64,000 nt of DNA, from contig NC_017256.1 in NCBI RefSeq assembly GCF_000225445.1, forward strand, positions 1 to 64,000, written 5' to 3'. The translations under genes were made by a program, and so were the position numbers. Source of the stretch: Buchnera aphidicola str. Ak (Acyrthosiphon kondoi). GTDB taxonomy: Bacteria > Pseudomonadota > Gammaproteobacteria > Enterobacterales > Enterobacteriaceae. This document shows positions 1-15,039 of this stretch, one piece after another. The notes under the pieces are model-generated. The model searched no databases and had not been told where the DNA came from. It was given only the letters and a program-made list of their open reading frames with translations. Each line of letters starts with the position of its first letter. Position 1 is the stretch's first letter.

Positions 1-191
1 TTATCCACAGATTTTCTCTTTACTAATAATAATAATAAATATTATTTGTTTTTTTATTTTTTGAATTTAAATCTTAAAGAAAAGAAAAAAGATCTTTCTT
101 TTTAAATCTTATTTTTAATATTAACATGTGTTATCTTGAATAAGACATTAATACAATGTAAATCTTTTAAATTTTAAAAAGGTTTTTCTAT
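1..191. other. oriC: Probable edge of the replication origin (oriC)
   Basis: Bases 1-9 read TTATCCACA, a perfect consensus DnaA box, followed by G at 10 as in E. coli box R1. Bases 82-94 read AAGAAAAAAGATC, matching 10 of the 11 fixed positions of the reverse complement of the E. coli unwinding 13-mer GATCTnTTnTTTT. The reverse reading at 91-103 (GATCTTTCTTTTT) matches 10 of 11 as well. An 11-base direct repeat TTTAAATCTTA occurs at 66-76 and 101-111. The rest is almost pure A/T, including an AAT-repeat stretch at 25-40. In E. coli, mnmG also borders oriC on the side of the 13-mers, with R1 next to them, so order and orientation agree. Only one box lies inside the window, so the assignment is an inference. 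Confidence 0.6.
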
Positions 192-2078
192 ATGTTGAAT
201 TTAAAAAATTTTGATGTAATTGTTATTGGAGCTGGACATGCTGGTACCGAAGCAGCTATGGCTTCAGCAAGAATGGGTTGTAAAACATTATTGTTAACTC
301 AAAAAATTAGAGATTTAGGTGTTTTATCATGTAATCCAGCAATAGGAGGAATAGGCAAAAGTCATTTAGTAAAAGAAATAGATGCATTAGGTGGTATGAT
401 GGCTGAAGTTATTGATTATTCAGGAATTCAGTTTAGAATATTAAATTCTAGCAAGGGTCCAGCTGTAAGATCTACTAGAGCTCAAGCAGATAGATTTCTT
501 TATCGTAAAAATGTTAAAAGAATATTGCAACAACAAAGTAATTTATTAATTTTAGAGGAGGAAGTTAAGGATTTAATTTTTAAAAATTATACTGTGATTG
601 GTGTGTTAACACAAAATGAAATTAGTTTTTATTCAAAATCAGTTGTATTAGCAACTGGTACTTTTTTAGGTGGTAAAATACATATAGGGTTAGATAGTTA
701 TTCTGCTGGTAGAATAGGAGGAAAATCTTCTATAGATTTATCTATTCGTTTAAGGGAATTATCTTTACGAGTTAATAGATTAAAAACAGGAACACCGCCA
801 CGTATTGATATTAACAGTGTTAATTTTAATGATTTATTTATTCAAAATGGTGATATTCCTGTTCCAGTTTTTTCATTTATGGGTGATGTTTCGAATCATC
901 CTAAGCAGATATCATGTTATCTTACACATACTAACGAAAAAACGCATGAAATAATACGTAATAATTTAGATAAAAGTCCAATATATACAGGTTTTTTAAA
1001 AGGTTTAGGTCCTCGATATTGTCCTTCTATTGAAGATAAGGTTGTCCGTTTTCCCGATAGAAAATCGCATCAAATATTTTTAGAACCTGAGGGATTATCT
1101 AGTATTAAAATATATCCTAATGGAATTTCAACTAGTCTACCGTTAAATGTTCAACAAAAAATAGTAGCCTCTATAAAAGGTTTAGAAAAATCTAAAATCA
1201 TAAGTCCTGGATATGCTATTGAATATGATTTTTTTGATCCAAAAGATTTGAATCTAACTTTAGAAAGTAAATTAATTAAGGGATTGTTTTTTGCTGGTCA
1301 AATTAACGGCACAACTGGCTATGAGGAAGCTGCTTCACAAGGACTATTAGCAGGTTTAAATGCTGGATTAAATTCAATGGATGCTGAAGGTTGGTTTCCT
1401 AGACGCGATCAAGCCTATATAGGTGTTTTAATAGATGATCTTACTACTCAGGGTACAAAAGAACCATATCGAATGTTTACTTCACGTGCAGAATATCGGT
1501 TAACATTAAGAGAAGATAATGCAGATTTACGTTTAACCGAAATTGGTCGTAAATTTGGTTTAGTGAATGATTTAAGATGGATTCGATATAATGAAAAGGT
1601 ATTAAATATTAAAACAGAAATGAATCGTTTGAAAAAAATTAAAATACGTCCCACATCATCTGACTCTAATATTTTACATACATCTTATAATATTAATTTG
1701 ATTAAGGAAACAAGTGTAATTGAATTATTAAGACGACCGGAAATTAGATATAAAAACTTACGATCTTTAGAGGCATTTGGATCGGGTATTTCTGATTCAG
1801 AAGTTATAGAACAGATAGAAAATAAAATTAAATATGCAGGTTATATTAAACGACAATCAGAAGAAATTGAACGACATTTAAAAAATGAAAATACTTTCTT
1901 ATCATCTATTTGTGATTATAATGAAATAAAAGGTTTATCTTCTGAAGTCATTAAGAAATTAAATGATTATAAGCCTATTTCTATTGGTCAAGCGTCAAGA
2001 ATTTCTGGTATTACACCAGCTGCTATATCAATTTTATTAATTCATTTAAAAAAAGAAGCTTATAAATATTTTTTATAG
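192..2078 (+). CDS. mnmG: tRNA uridine-5-carboxymethylaminomethyl modification enzyme MnmG (GidA)
   Basis: FAD-dependent subunit that acts with MnmE (also in this window, 16735-18096) to put the cmnm5 group on the wobble uridine of tRNAs reading NNA/NNG codons. The 628-residue product is essentially the family length (629 in E. coli). The N-terminal dinucleotide-binding motif GAGHAG lies at residues 13-18, followed by the conserved [20 protein letters not shown] and [13 protein letters not shown] blocks. The C-terminal part, [16 protein letters not shown], is the MnmE/tRNA-binding helical domain signature. The start at 192 is preceded by an AAAAGG ribosome site at about 178-183. In E. coli, rsmG and atpI follow; both are missing here, leaving 195 bases to atpB. 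Confidence 0.97.
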   Translation: MLNLKNFDVIVIGAGHAGTEAAMASARMGCKTLLLTQKIRDLGVLSCNPAIGGIGKSHLVKEIDALGGMMAEVIDYSGIQFRILNSSKGPAVRSTRAQADRFLYRKNVKRILQQQSNLLILEEEVKDLIFKNYTVIGVLTQNEISFYSKSVVLATGTFLGGKIHIGLDSYSAGRIGGKSSIDLSIRLRELSLRVNRLKTGTPPRIDINSVNFNDLFIQNGDIPVPVFSFMGDVSNHPKQISCYLTHTNEKTHEIIRNNLDKSPIYTGFLKGLGPRYCPSIEDKVVRFPDRKSHQIFLEPEGLSSIKIYPNGISTSLPLNVQQKIVASIKGLEKSKIISPGYAIEYDFFDPKDLNLTLESKLIKGLFFAGQINGTTGYEEAASQGLLAGLNAGLNSMDAEGWFPRRDQAYIGVLIDDLTTQGTKEPYRMFTSRAEYRLTLREDNADLRLTEIGRKFGLVNDLRWIRYNEKVLNIKTEMNRLKKIKIRPTSSDSNILHTSYNINLIKETSVIELLRRPEIRYKNLRSLEAFGSGISDSEVIEQIENKIKYAGYIKRQSEEIERHLKNENTFLSSICDYNEIKGLSSEVIKKLNDYKPISIGQASRISGITPAAISILLIHLKKEAYKYFL

Positions 2079-2207
2079 TATATAATTATTAAATGTTTAG
2101 TTTTTAACTAATTTTTTTATAATATATGAAAATTAAAATTTGATTTTAATGGATTTAAAATACATAATATTTTTTTTAATTAGATAATATTTCTTTACTG
2201 TAACTGT

Positions 2208-2237
2208 TTGCTGAATGTATTTTTTTTATTGTATAAT
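2208..2237 (+). promoter_or_regulatory. Candidate sigma-70 promoter of the atp operon
   Basis: TTGCTG at 2208-2213 and a perfect TATAAT at 2232-2237 are separated by 18 bases, about 37 bases upstream of the atpB start. It is the best -35/-10 pair in the mnmG-atpB gap. Because atpI is gone, this would be the main operon promoter. No experimental support can be read from the sequence. Confidence 0.5.
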
Positions 2238-2264
2238 CTTTTTTAAAATTACAAAAAAAGATGA

Positions 2265-3098
<834 letters not shown>

Positions 3099-3110
3099 AA
3101 TCTATTGTGA

Positions 3111-3374
<264 letters not shown>

Positions 3375-3441
3375 TTTTTTTATTGTAATTTTTTATGGTG
3401 ATGTTTTTTATAAAAATATATTATTTTAGACTATTAAACAA

Positions 3442-3480
3442 AATCTTTACGTTTTTTAGATAACGTAAAGATTAATTTTT
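3442..3480 (+). terminator. Stem-loop between atpE and atpF
   Basis: AATCTTTACGTT (3442-3453) and AACGTAAAGATT (3462-3473) form a perfect 12-bp stem with an 8-base loop. The stem is followed by AATTTTT and further T-rich sequence. It lies inside the operon, so if it acts at all it is more likely a partial terminator or an mRNA 3'-end stabiliser for the atpBE part than a full stop. Confidence 0.55.
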
Positions 3481-3505
3481 ATTTTGATATAAAAGGTGCA
3501 TTATT

Positions 3506-3991
3506 GTGAATCTTAATGCGACAATTCTTGGACAAGCTATTTCATTTATTTTATTTGTTTGGTTTTGTATGAAATATATTTGGCCTCCTATTATTTTAGC
3601 TATTGAAACCAGACAGAAAGAGATTAAAGAATCACTAATTAATTCAAAAAAAGCTCAGAACGAATTGTGTATTCTTGAGAAAAAAATACATCAAAATATT
3701 ATCGAAGCCAAACAAAAAGCATCAAATATTTTAAATATAGCAAATAAACAAAAAGTATTGATTTTGGAAGAAGCAAGAAAGAATGCTTTAAAAGAAAGTG
3801 AAAAAATTCTCTTAAATGCGCAATCTGAAATTGAAATTGCCATTGTGAATGCACGTAAAAATTTACATAAAGAGGTAGTAGATTTATCTATTTCTATGGC
3901 GGAAAAAATTATTAAAAAAAATATTTCTAAAGATGATAATCAAAATTTATTAGATCAATTAGTAATTTCCTTATCACAGGTAAAAAAATAA
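3506..3991 (+). CDS. atpF: ATP synthase Fo subunit b
   Basis: Peripheral stalk subunit: one N-terminal membrane helix followed by a long, charged, dimer-forming coiled coil that holds F1 against Fo. It has 161 residues (156 in E. coli). The start is GTG at 3506, giving [12 protein letters not shown] as in E. coli, with AAAAGGTG at 3491-3498 as ribosome site. The dimerisation domain is unusually rich in lysine, asparagine and isoleucine, as expected from base composition. The stop codon overlaps the atpH start (TAATG), indicating translational coupling. Confidence 0.96.
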   Translation: MNLNATILGQAISFILFVWFCMKYIWPPIILAIETRQKEIKESLINSKKAQNELCILEKKIHQNIIEAKQKASNILNIANKQKVLILEEARKNALKESEKILLNAQSEIEIAIVNARKNLHKEVVDLSISMAEKIIKKNISKDDNQNLLDQLVISLSQVKK

Positions 3992-4524
3992 TGTCAGAAG
4001 CGGATACTATTGCTAGACCTTATGCTCAAGCAATTTTTGAAATTGCTATTAAAAATAACACATTTAAAGAATGGAAAAATATTTTAGTTTTTATTAAAAT
4101 AATTTCTACTCATAAAAAAATTAGAAATTTTTTATCAGGCTCGCTTTCACCAAAATATTTATCATTAATATTCATTACAATTAGTGGTGATATAATTAAT
4201 GAACATATAAAAAATTTCATAGCGCTATTGGCTGAAAATCAACGTTTTAAAATATCAAAGAACATATTAGAACAATTTTTAGAATTAGAAGCCCGTTATA
4301 AAAACATTATAATTGTTGAATTAAGATCAGCTTTTTCTTTAGAAGATAAAGAGATTACTAAGATACAAAAAATATTAGAACAATTTTTTTTAAGAAAAGC
4401 TAAATTTATATGTAAAGTAGATCCTGATATACTTAATGGTATAATAATAAAGGTGAATAATACTGTTTTTGATTTATCTATTCAAAATTATCTTAAACAA
4501 TTATCTAATGCTTTAAATTTTTAA
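3991..4524 (+). CDS. atpH: ATP synthase F1 subunit delta
   Basis: Links the peripheral stalk (subunit b) to the top of the F1 alpha/beta ring. It has 177 residues, the same as E. coli. The N-terminal TIARPYAQAIFEIA matches the family's ARPYA-A-F pattern, and the C-terminus retains the conserved segment (GIIIKVNN-VFDLSI) that contacts b. Its start overlaps the atpF stop by one base. The middle of the protein is poorly conserved, as is usual for delta. Confidence 0.95.
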   Translation: MSEADTIARPYAQAIFEIAIKNNTFKEWKNILVFIKIISTHKKIRNFLSGSLSPKYLSLIFITISGDIINEHIKNFIALLAENQRFKISKNILEQFLELEARYKNIIIVELRSAFSLEDKEITKIQKILEQFFLRKAKFICKVDPDILNGIIIKVNNTVFDLSIQNYLKQLSNALNF

Positions 4525-4538
4525 GAGAATAATAATAT

Positions 4539-6077
4539 ATGAGATTAAATTCTACAGAAATCAGTCAATTAATTAAAGAAAGAATAGCTCAATTTGAAGT
4601 TTTTAATCAATCATACAATGAAGGTTTTATTATTTCTGTAAGTGATGGTATTATAAAAATTAATGGTCTTTCTAATGTTATGTTAGGAGAAATGATTTTA
4701 TTACCTAATAATGAATATGCAATGGCTTTAAATATAGAAAGAGATACGGTTGGTGCAGTAGTAATGGGGCCTTATATTCATATTACTGAAGGCACGAAAG
4801 TACGGTGTACAGGAAGAATATTAGAAGTTCCGGTCGGTTATCATTTTTTAGGTCGAGTAGTCAATGTATTAGGTCTTCCTCTTGATGGAAAAGGTTCTAT
4901 AAAAAATAATGCTTATTTTCCAGTAGAAGCAGATGCACCTGGAGTAATTGATCGTCAATCAATTAATCAACCAATACAAACCGGTTATAAAGTTATTGAT
5001 GCCATGATTCCTATTGGTCGAGGACAACGTGAATTAATTATTGGTGATAGACAAACAGGAAAAACTGCTCTTGCAATAGATACAATTATTAATCAGAAAA
5101 AATCTGGTATTAAATGCATATATGTTGCTATTGGACAAAAACTTTCTACAGTTATTAATATTGTGAAAAAATTGGAAGAACATAATGCTTTATTCAATAC
5201 AATTATAGTAGTAGCTTCGGCTTCAGAAGCAGCCTCTTTACAATATTTAGCGCCATATTCTGGTTGTGCAATGGCGGAATTTTTTCGCAATCAAGGAGAA
5301 GATGCTTTAATTGTTTATGATGATCTATCAAAACATGCGATAGCTTATCGTCAAATTTCCTTATTACTACGTAGGCCTCCAGGAAGAGAAGCTTTTCCAG
5401 GAGATATATTTTATTTGCATTCTCGTTTATTAGAAAGAGCATCTCGAATTTCTATAGAATATGTACAGAAGATAACTAAAAATAAAATTACTGGAAAAAC
5501 AGGTTCAATTACAGCTTTGCCTATTATTGAAACACAATCTGGAGATGTTTCTGCTTTTGTTCCTACTAATGTTATTTCTATTACTGATGGTCAAATTTTT
5601 TTAGAATCTAATTTATTTAATTCTGGTATTCGTCCGGCCGTAAATCCTGGTATATCTGTTTCTCGTGTAGGAAGTGCTGCACAAAGTACAATTATTAAAA
5701 AATTTTCTTCTGGTATTCGTACAGCATTAGCACAATATCAAGAACTTGCGGCATTTTCGCAGTTTTCATCTGATTTAGATGATACAACCAGAAAACAATT
5801 AAATCATGGTCAAAAAATTACGGAATTGTTAAAACAAAAACAATATTCTCCTATCTCTATAGCTGAACAAGGACTTATACTTTTTATTGCAGAAAACAAT
5901 TTTCTTGATGATGTTGCTATAGATAAAATAACTAGATTTGAAAAAGAAATATTAATGTATGCAAAGAATTATTATTCTGATTTAATTAAAAAAATTAATG
6001 AAACAGGTGATTTTAATATTATTGTAGAAAAAAATTTTATAAAATTAATTACTGATTTTAAAAAAAATCAATTTTAA
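4539..6077 (+). CDS. atpA: ATP synthase F1 subunit alpha
   Basis: Non-catalytic nucleotide-binding subunit of the F1 hexamer. It has 512 residues (513 in E. coli). The P-loop GDRQTGKT is at residues 169-176, and the segment with the arginine finger and family signature ([17 protein letters not shown]) is intact in the C-terminal half. It starts with [19 protein letters not shown], like E. coli MQLNSTEISELIKQRIAQF. It is 14 bases downstream of atpH with only a weak AAGAGA ribosome site, so it is probably coupled. Confidence 0.98.
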   Translation: MRLNSTEISQLIKERIAQFEVFNQSYNEGFIISVSDGIIKINGLSNVMLGEMILLPNNEYAMALNIERDTVGAVVMGPYIHITEGTKVRCTGRILEVPVGYHFLGRVVNVLGLPLDGKGSIKNNAYFPVEADAPGVIDRQSINQPIQTGYKVIDAMIPIGRGQRELIIGDRQTGKTALAIDTIINQKKSGIKCIYVAIGQKLSTVINIVKKLEEHNALFNTIIVVASASEAASLQYLAPYSGCAMAEFFRNQGEDALIVYDDLSKHAIAYRQISLLLRRPPGREAFPGDIFYLHSRLLERASRISIEYVQKITKNKITGKTGSITALPIIETQSGDVSAFVPTNVISITDGQIFLESNLFNSGIRPAVNPGISVSRVGSAAQSTIIKKFSSGIRTALAQYQELAAFSQFSSDLDDTTRKQLNHGQKITELLKQKQYSPISIAEQGLILFIAENNFLDDVAIDKITRFEKEILMYAKNYYSDLIKKINETGDFNIIVEKNFIKLITDFKKNQF

Positions 6078-6111
6078 AAAAATATATTTAATAAGTTAAA
6101 AAGAGAAAAGA

Positions 6112-6984
6112 GTGACTAGTACAAAAGAAATAAAAAATCAAATCATTAGTGTTATTAATACCAAAAAAATTACTAAAGCTATGGAAATGGTTGCAGTTTC
6201 TAAAATGAGAAAAACTGAAGAAAGAATGAAATCTGGTCGACCATATTCTGATATTATCAAAAAAGTCATTAATCATGTCATACAAGGTAATTTAGAATAT
6301 AAACATAGTTATTTAGAAAAAAGAGAAATTAAACGTATTGGTATAATTATAGTATCTACTGATAGGGGATTATGCGGGAGTTTAAATACTAATCTTTTTA
6401 AACAAGTGCTATTTAAGATTGAGAAGTTTGCTAAAACAAATATTCCATGTGATCTAATATTATTTGGTTTAAAAAGTTTATCTGTATTTAAATTATGTGG
6501 AAGCAATATTCTTGCAAAAGCAACTAATTTAGGAGAAAAACCTCAATTAGAAGAATTAATTGATTCTATTGAAATTATATTAAAAGCGTATCAGTATGAA
6601 CAGATTGATAAAATTTTTATTGCTTATAATAAATTTCATAATAAAATGTTGCAGTATCCTAAAATTACTCAATTACTTCCTTTATCTAGAAAAAATATTG
6701 AAAATACAGGCAGCAACAATTGGGATTATTTATATGAACCAGAATCTAAATTAATTTTAGATACATTATTTAATCGATATATAGAATCTCAAGTATATCA
6801 AAGTATTTTAGAAAATATAGCAAGTGAACAAGCTGCTCGTATGATTGCAATGAAAACAGCAACAGATAATAGTGGTAATCGTATCAAAGAATTACAGTTA
6901 GTCTACAATAAAGTTCGTCAGGCTAATATTACTCAAGAATTAACTGAAATTGTTGCAGGTGCATCAGCAGTTTCTATTGATTAA
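6112..6984 (+). CDS. atpG: ATP synthase F1 subunit gamma
   Basis: Central rotor shaft. It has 290 residues (287 in E. coli). The first codon is GTG at 6112, preceded by the purine-rich AAAGAGAAAAGA. The KEIKNQIISVINTKKITKAMEMVA N-terminal helix matches the start of the E. coli protein, and the C-terminal helix QAARMIAMKTATDN that inserts into the alpha3beta3 hexamer is well conserved. Both coiled-coil ends are present, so the rotor should be functional. Confidence 0.97.
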   Translation: MTSTKEIKNQIISVINTKKITKAMEMVAVSKMRKTEERMKSGRPYSDIIKKVINHVIQGNLEYKHSYLEKREIKRIGIIIVSTDRGLCGSLNTNLFKQVLFKIEKFAKTNIPCDLILFGLKSLSVFKLCGSNILAKATNLGEKPQLEELIDSIEIILKAYQYEQIDKIFIAYNKFHNKMLQYPKITQLLPLSRKNIENTGSNNWDYLYEPESKLILDTLFNRYIESQVYQSILENIASEQAARMIAMKTATDNSGNRIKELQLVYNKVRQANITQELTEIVAGASAVSID

Positions 6985-8406
<1,422 letters not shown>

Positions 8407-8431
8407 TTTTTAAGATTTATGGGATATACTT

Positions 8432-8848
8432 ATGAATTTTTATTTAGATGTGGTAAGTGTAAAAAAACGTATATTTTCTGGTTTTGTAAAAAAAATTAGA
8501 GTCTCTGGAAGTGAAGGAGAACTCGGTATTTATCCTGGACACGTTCAATTATTGAGCATAATTAAACCTGGAATAGTATATTTCGTTCATAAAGCAGATA
8601 AAAAAGAAGAATGTATTTATATATCAGGAGGAATATTAGAAGTACAACCTTCTATTGTATCTATTTTAGCGGATATTGCTATTCATGCTATTGATTTAGA
8701 TCGTAGCCGTATTTTAGAAGCTAAAAAAAACGCTGAAGAAAAGATTAAAAATCAAAACACAAAAATCAAAAAAGATGATATTTTATTAAAAATTTCTCAA
8801 GAAATTGCGAAATTAAGAGTACTTGAAATAATGGATAAATTCAAATGA
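8432..8848 (+). CDS. atpC: ATP synthase F1 subunit epsilon
   Basis: Regulatory subunit on the rotor. It has 138 residues (139 in E. coli). The N-terminal beta-barrel domain contains [19 protein letters not shown] and [18 protein letters not shown], both family signatures. The C-terminal helical hairpin that can inhibit F1 is still present, but its sequence has drifted. It is the last gene of the operon. A short GC-rich hairpin follows, in the 73-base gap before the convergent gyrB. Confidence 0.95.
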   Translation: MNFYLDVVSVKKRIFSGFVKKIRVSGSEGELGIYPGHVQLLSIIKPGIVYFVHKADKKEECIYISGGILEVQPSIVSILADIAIHAIDLDRSRILEAKKNAEEKIKNQNTKIKKDDILLKISQEIAKLRVLEIMDKFK

Positions 8849-8861
8849 AAAATCATCTTTC

Positions 8862-8883
8862 GCGGCTGGTTTTTTCCTGCCGC
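8862..8883. terminator. GC-rich hairpin between convergent atpC and gyrB
   Basis: GCGGC-T-GG (8862-8869) pairs with CC-T-GCCGC (8876-8883), with one T-T mismatch and a six-T loop. It is the only GC-rich spot in the gap. Neither strand has a strong U tract right after the stem, so it may end both transcripts weakly or simply protect the 3' ends. Confidence 0.45.
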
Positions 8884-8921
8884 AAGTATTTTAAAAAATT
8901 ACATGAATAATAAAAATATTT

Positions 8922-11351
<2,430 letters not shown>

Positions 11352-11414
11352 TTAAATTAAAAGCATCATTAGTCTGTTATTTTTATGTAAAAAAGAAATC
11401 ACAATAAAATTAAT

Positions 11415-12518
11415 TTAACGTTTTAGTAACATTACAACATACAATGTTGAAGCATCATTTTCTGCTTCAATTTGTATTGAGTTTTTAGAATTGTTTAAAA
11501 ATAAAAGAATATTTTCATTAGTGATCGTATTTAGTATTTCTAACATGTAATGAACATTAATTGATATTTCTATTGCATTTCCACTGTAATTTATAGGGAA
11601 TGTATCTTCTACAGTTTCTTCTTCTTGATTATCAGATAATACTTTAAATTGACCATTTCTGATATGAATTTCTACTCCGCAAAATTTTTCATGTGATAAA
11701 ATAGCGGCACGTAGCAATGATTGTTTTAATGATTTACGATCAAAAGTAATAAAATGATTTTTTTTTGTTTTAAGTAAAACACTTTTATAATCAGGATACT
11801 GTCCTTCAATTAATTGTGCAGTAAAAATAAGATCTGCTATATATACTCGAATATTATTTTTTCCAACTAAAATTCTTATTAATTGCGTTTCAATGTGCAA
11901 TAATCTATATAACTCAATAATTCCCTTTCTTGGAACAATAATAGAAAAAGGAACTATATTTTCTTTTAAAGGAATTTTTGAAATTCCAAGACGATAGCCG
12001 TCTGTAGCTACTACATTAAATGATTTATCTATTTTTTCTAATAACATACCATTAAGATAATATCGTACATCTTGTTTTCCCATAGAAAAATGAGTTTTTT
12101 CTATCATTTTTTTTAAAACATTTGAAGATATAAAAAATTCTGAAACATGATGAAAGTCATGATGACTTGGAAAGTTATCAGAAGGCAAAGTAGTCAATAT
12201 ATAATTACTGTTATCGGAAGTGATATGCATTTTATTTTTATTTAATTGCATTTTTATATCTGATGAATCTAATGAATTTCGACAAATATCTAAAAGTTTT
12301 CGTCCTGAAATTGTTGTAGTTCCTGATATGTGTTTTTTTGATAATTGAATAGTAGAAATTAATTCTATTTCTAAATTTGTCGCTGTTAATGATAAAATTC
12401 CATTTTTTATAGTAATTAATATATTTTCTAAAATAGGAAAAGAAATGTTTTTAACAAGTAAACGATTTATTTTTTGTAAGTTTTTAATTAAAGTATTATT
12501 TTTAATAATAAGTTTCAT
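11415..12518 (-). CDS. dnaN: DNA polymerase III sliding clamp (beta subunit)
   Basis: Ring-shaped processivity clamp, a dimer of three-domain subunits. It has 367 residues (366 in E. coli). The conserved ATDGYRLG in domain 2 and the C-terminal end (YVVMLLKR, compared with the E. coli YVVMPMRL end) mark the partner-binding cleft region. The N-terminus begins MKLIIKNN, like E. coli MKFTVERE. The gene starts four bases after the dnaA stop, so the two are co-transcribed and probably coupled in translation. Confidence 0.97.
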   Translation of the reverse strand: MKLIIKNNTLIKNLQKINRLLVKNISFPILENILITIKNGILSLTATNLEIELISTIQLSKKHISGTTTISGRKLLDICRNSLDSSDIKMQLNKNKMHITSDNSNYILTTLPSDNFPSHHDFHHVSEFFISSNVLKKMIEKTHFSMGKQDVRYYLNGMLLEKIDKSFNVVATDGYRLGISKIPLKENIVPFSIIVPRKGIIELYRLLHIETQLIRILVGKNNIRVYIADLIFTAQLIEGQYPDYKSVLLKTKKNHFITFDRKSLKQSLLRAAILSHEKFCGVEIHIRNGQFKVLSDNQEEETVEDTFPINYSGNAIEISINVHYMLEILNTITNENILLFLNNSKNSIQIEAENDASTLYVVMLLKR

Positions 12519-12522
12519 ATGA

Positions 12523-13887
12523 TCACACTGATAGAGTTTTAATTAAATTTATAAAATCTTTTTTAATATCGTGGCTTTCTTTCCGCAATTGTTCAATCTT
12601 ACGACATGCATGTAATACTGTTGTATGATCTCTGCCACTAAAAGCATCTCCAATTTCAGGTAGACTATGATTAGTTAGTTTTTTTGCCATTGCCATTGCC
12701 ATTTGTCTTGGACGAGCTATTGAACGCGAACGTTTTTTCGATAATAGATCAGTGACTTTAATTTTATAATATTCTGCAACGGTTTTTTGGATGTTATCAA
12801 TAGTGATTAGTTTTTCCTGTAGAGCAAGTATATCTCGAAGTACTTCACGAACAAAATCTACAGTAATAGTACGATGGGTAAAACGAGAATTGACAATAAC
12901 TCGATTGAGAGCACCTTCTAATTCTCGTACGTTAGAGCGTAAATGTTTAGCAATAAAAAAAGCAACTTCGTTAGACAGTATAACATTGTTTTCGTCAGCT
13001 TTTTTTATAAGGATAGCAACTCTAGTTTCTATTTCTAGAGGATCTATAGCAACGGTAAGACCCCAACTAAATCTTGATTTAAGACGATCTTCAACTCCAT
13101 TTATTTCTTTAGGATAACGATCAGAAGTTAAAATAATTTGTTGATTTCCTTCTAGTAGAGAATTAAATGTATGAAAAAATTCTTCTTGTGAACGTTCTTT
13201 ATGTGCAAAAAATTGAATATCATCAATTAATAATGCGTCAACAGAACGATAATATAATTTAAATTTTTCGATAGCATTATTTTTTATTGCTTTTACCATA
13301 TCTTGCACAAAACGTTCAGAATTCATAAAAATGATTTTAATATCATATTTATATGCTAACATTTCATTTCCTATAGCATGAAGTAAATGAGTTTTTCCTA
13401 GTCCTGTTGCACCATACAAAAATAGTGGATTATAAGAATTTCCAGGATTTTTAGCTGCTTGAAACGCTGCAGAGCGCGCGAGTTGATTAGATTTTCCTTC
13501 TATAAAATTTTCAAAATTATGTTTTTTATTAAGATTAGTTCGATAAGGTAAATTTTTAAATGCTGGAATCTTAGACCAGATTATTTTTTTATTTTTTTTA
13601 GAAGAATTCTTGGAAATATTTTTTTTTATTTTTGTTTCTTTGTAAACTTGATATATTTCAAATTTTATCAATGGAGAATTAGTACCACAAAAATCTTGCA
13701 GTATTTTTTTAAGGTGAATTAGGTACTTATCTTTTACCCAATCTAAAACAAATTTGTTTGGAGCATATATTTCTAAAATGTTATTGTTTAGTTTGGCCTT
13801 CAGAGAGCGTATCCACATACTAAACTCTGTGGTTGGCAGCTCATCCTGTAACCGGTCAAGACACTGTTTCCAAAGACAAAGTGACAC
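12523..13887 (-). CDS. dnaA: Chromosomal replication initiator DnaA
   Basis: AAA+ ATPase that binds DnaA boxes and opens oriC. I place the start at the GTG at 13887, which gives 454 residues starting with [17 protein letters not shown], like E. coli SLSLWQQCLARLQDELP. It has GGAG six bases upstream. An in-frame TTG at 13899 would add four residues but has no ribosome site. The Walker A motif GATGLGKT is at about 159-166, and LLIDDIQFF is Walker B. The domain IV DNA-binding signature [14 protein letters not shown] is intact. The linker (domain II) is short and lysine/asparagine rich. dnaN follows after four bases. Confidence 0.97.
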   Translation of the reverse strand: MSLCLWKQCLDRLQDELPTTEFSMWIRSLKAKLNNNILEIYAPNKFVLDWVKDKYLIHLKKILQDFCGTNSPLIKFEIYQVYKETKIKKNISKNSSKKNKKIIWSKIPAFKNLPYRTNLNKKHNFENFIEGKSNQLARSAAFQAAKNPGNSYNPLFLYGATGLGKTHLLHAIGNEMLAYKYDIKIIFMNSERFVQDMVKAIKNNAIEKFKLYYRSVDALLIDDIQFFAHKERSQEEFFHTFNSLLEGNQQIILTSDRYPKEINGVEDRLKSRFSWGLTVAIDPLEIETRVAILIKKADENNVILSNEVAFFIAKHLRSNVRELEGALNRVIVNSRFTHRTITVDFVREVLRDILALQEKLITIDNIQKTVAEYYKIKVTDLLSKKRSRSIARPRQMAMAMAKKLTNHSLPEIGDAFSGRDHTTVLHACRKIEQLRKESHDIKKDFINLIKTLSV

Positions 13888-14030
13888 GGTAGACTCCAAT
13901 CGAACACAATTAATAAAAAAATAAAATTTGAAAGTTATAATTTTGATACGTTTTCTTTGATATATACAATTTATATATAAACTTCATATAAAATTATATT
14001 TTTTTACATTAAAAGTTATACAATCTAAGA

Positions 14031-14058
14031 TTGGTGAGTATAACGAAAAGGATATAAT
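14031..14058 (+). promoter_or_regulatory. Candidate distal rpmH promoter
   Basis: TTGGTG (14031-14036), a 16-base spacer and TATAAT (14053-14058) lie about 280 bases upstream of rpmH. Multiple rpmH promoters are known in E. coli, so a second start is plausible. In this base composition a chance match is also possible. Confidence 0.35.
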
Positions 14059-14253
14059 ATATAGTTGAGATATTTTTTTATCCAAAGAAGTGATTTTTAG
14101 ATGTACTATCATATTTATAAATAAAATATAGTTATCATAACAGAATACAAAATTAAAAATATTTTTTTAGACAAGTTAATATTGAATGTATTTTAATTAG
14201 CAAATTTTTTTATGTATATTTTTTTATATAATCAACGATTTTAATAAAGTTAA

Positions 14254-14282
14254 TTGACTATATCATTTAGAATAATTATTCT
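14254..14282 (+). promoter_or_regulatory. Candidate proximal rpmH promoter
   Basis: TTGACT (14254-14259), a 17-base spacer and TATTCT (14277-14282) end 58 bases before the rpmH start. The -35 element is close to consensus and unusual for the local A/T background; the -10 matches at four of six positions. Confidence 0.45.
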
Positions 14283-14340
14283 TAGTAAAAGTATATCTTA
14301 TAAATTATATTCAATAAAAAAATAGTCAGGTAAAATTAAA

Positions 14341-14484
14341 ATGAAACGAACTTTTCAACCATCAATATTAAAACGTAATCGTTCACATGGATTCAGAATT
14401 CGTATGGCAACAAAAAATGGTCGTTATATTTTATCACGAAGACGTGCTAAATTAAGAACACGTTTAACTGTTTCTAGTAAATAG
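14341..14484 (+). CDS. rpmH: 50S ribosomal protein L34
   Basis: Small basic protein of the large ribosomal subunit. It has 47 residues (46 in E. coli), starting [19 protein letters not shown] and ending [16 protein letters not shown], almost identical to E. coli throughout. The GGTAAAATTAAA run just before the ATG acts as ribosome site. It is first in the rpmH-rnpA-yidC-mnmE string. Confidence 0.98.
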   Translation: MKRTFQPSILKRNRSHGFRIRMATKNGRYILSRRRAKLRTRLTVSSK

Positions 14485-14498
14485 CAGGTGTTAATATT

Positions 14499-14846
14499 GT
14501 GTTTAATTATTTTTTTAAAAAAAAATTACGATTATCTAATTCTATACATTTTCAAAATGTTTTTAAAAAATCTTTTAAAAAACAAAGCACTTCAGAAATA
14601 AGTATTTTGGGATGTTTTAATTTATTAGGATATCCTAGGTTAGGTCTTAGTATTCCTCGAAAAAATATTAAGTATGCTCATGATCGAAATTTAATCAAAC
14701 GATTAATTCGAGAAACTTTTCGTTCGTTGCAATATAAATTGCTTGCAATCGATTTTGTAGTTATAGCAAAAAAAAATATTCTTGATTTAAGTAATAAAAG
14801 GATAATAGATATGCTAAATAGTTTATGGTTGCATTATTATAGATAA
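14499..14846 (+). CDS. rnpA: Ribonuclease P protein component
   Basis: Protein cofactor that helps the RNase P RNA bind and cleave pre-tRNA 5' leaders. It has 115 residues (119 in E. coli). The start is GTG at 14499 with AGGTG at 14486-14490 eight bases upstream, 14 bases after rpmH. The signature RNR-type motif is seen as DRNLIKRLIRETFR, followed by DFVVIAKKN. In E. coli yidD lies between rnpA and yidC; here 193 non-coding bases remain in its place. Confidence 0.95.
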   Translation: MFNYFFKKKLRLSNSIHFQNVFKKSFKKQSTSEISILGCFNLLGYPRLGLSIPRKNIKYAHDRNLIKRLIRETFRSLQYKLLAIDFVVIAKKNILDLSNKRIIDMLNSLWLHYYR

Positions 14847-15039
14847 TTTTATTTTTATTTAATTAAAATTATCTCAGAACTAATACTATTCAATATTTCT
14901 TATACTGTATATTTTCAATAAATTATCTAGTTTTGGTTTAATTTTAATAATTCTATATCAATTAAAGTAATATCTTTTAAATATAGGAAAATATAATTAT
15001 TTACCTTTAAAATATTAAAGATCAAAGTGAATATTAATC

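Larger units (their letters stand above)
13888..14340. other. dnaA-rpmH divergent intergenic region
   Basis: This 453-base AT-rich region separates the divergent dnaA and rpmH operons, as in E. coli, where it carries promoters for both. One DnaA-box-like site TTATCCAAA (14078-14086) differs from the consensus at one position and could allow DnaA autoregulation. On the dnaA strand, a TATAAT with a TTGTAT 19 bases upstream is present but the spacing is poor. Two better promoter pairs point toward rpmH and are listed separately. No coding potential is visible. Confidence 0.6.

Noticed and set aside
25-45. AAT trinucleotide repeat as a functional repeat
   Set aside because: Short and expected in DNA this A/T-rich; treated only as part of the likely unwinding region.
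12791-13117. 108-residue open frame opposite dnaA
   Set aside because: Antisense to the AAA+ domain; explained by coding-strand composition.
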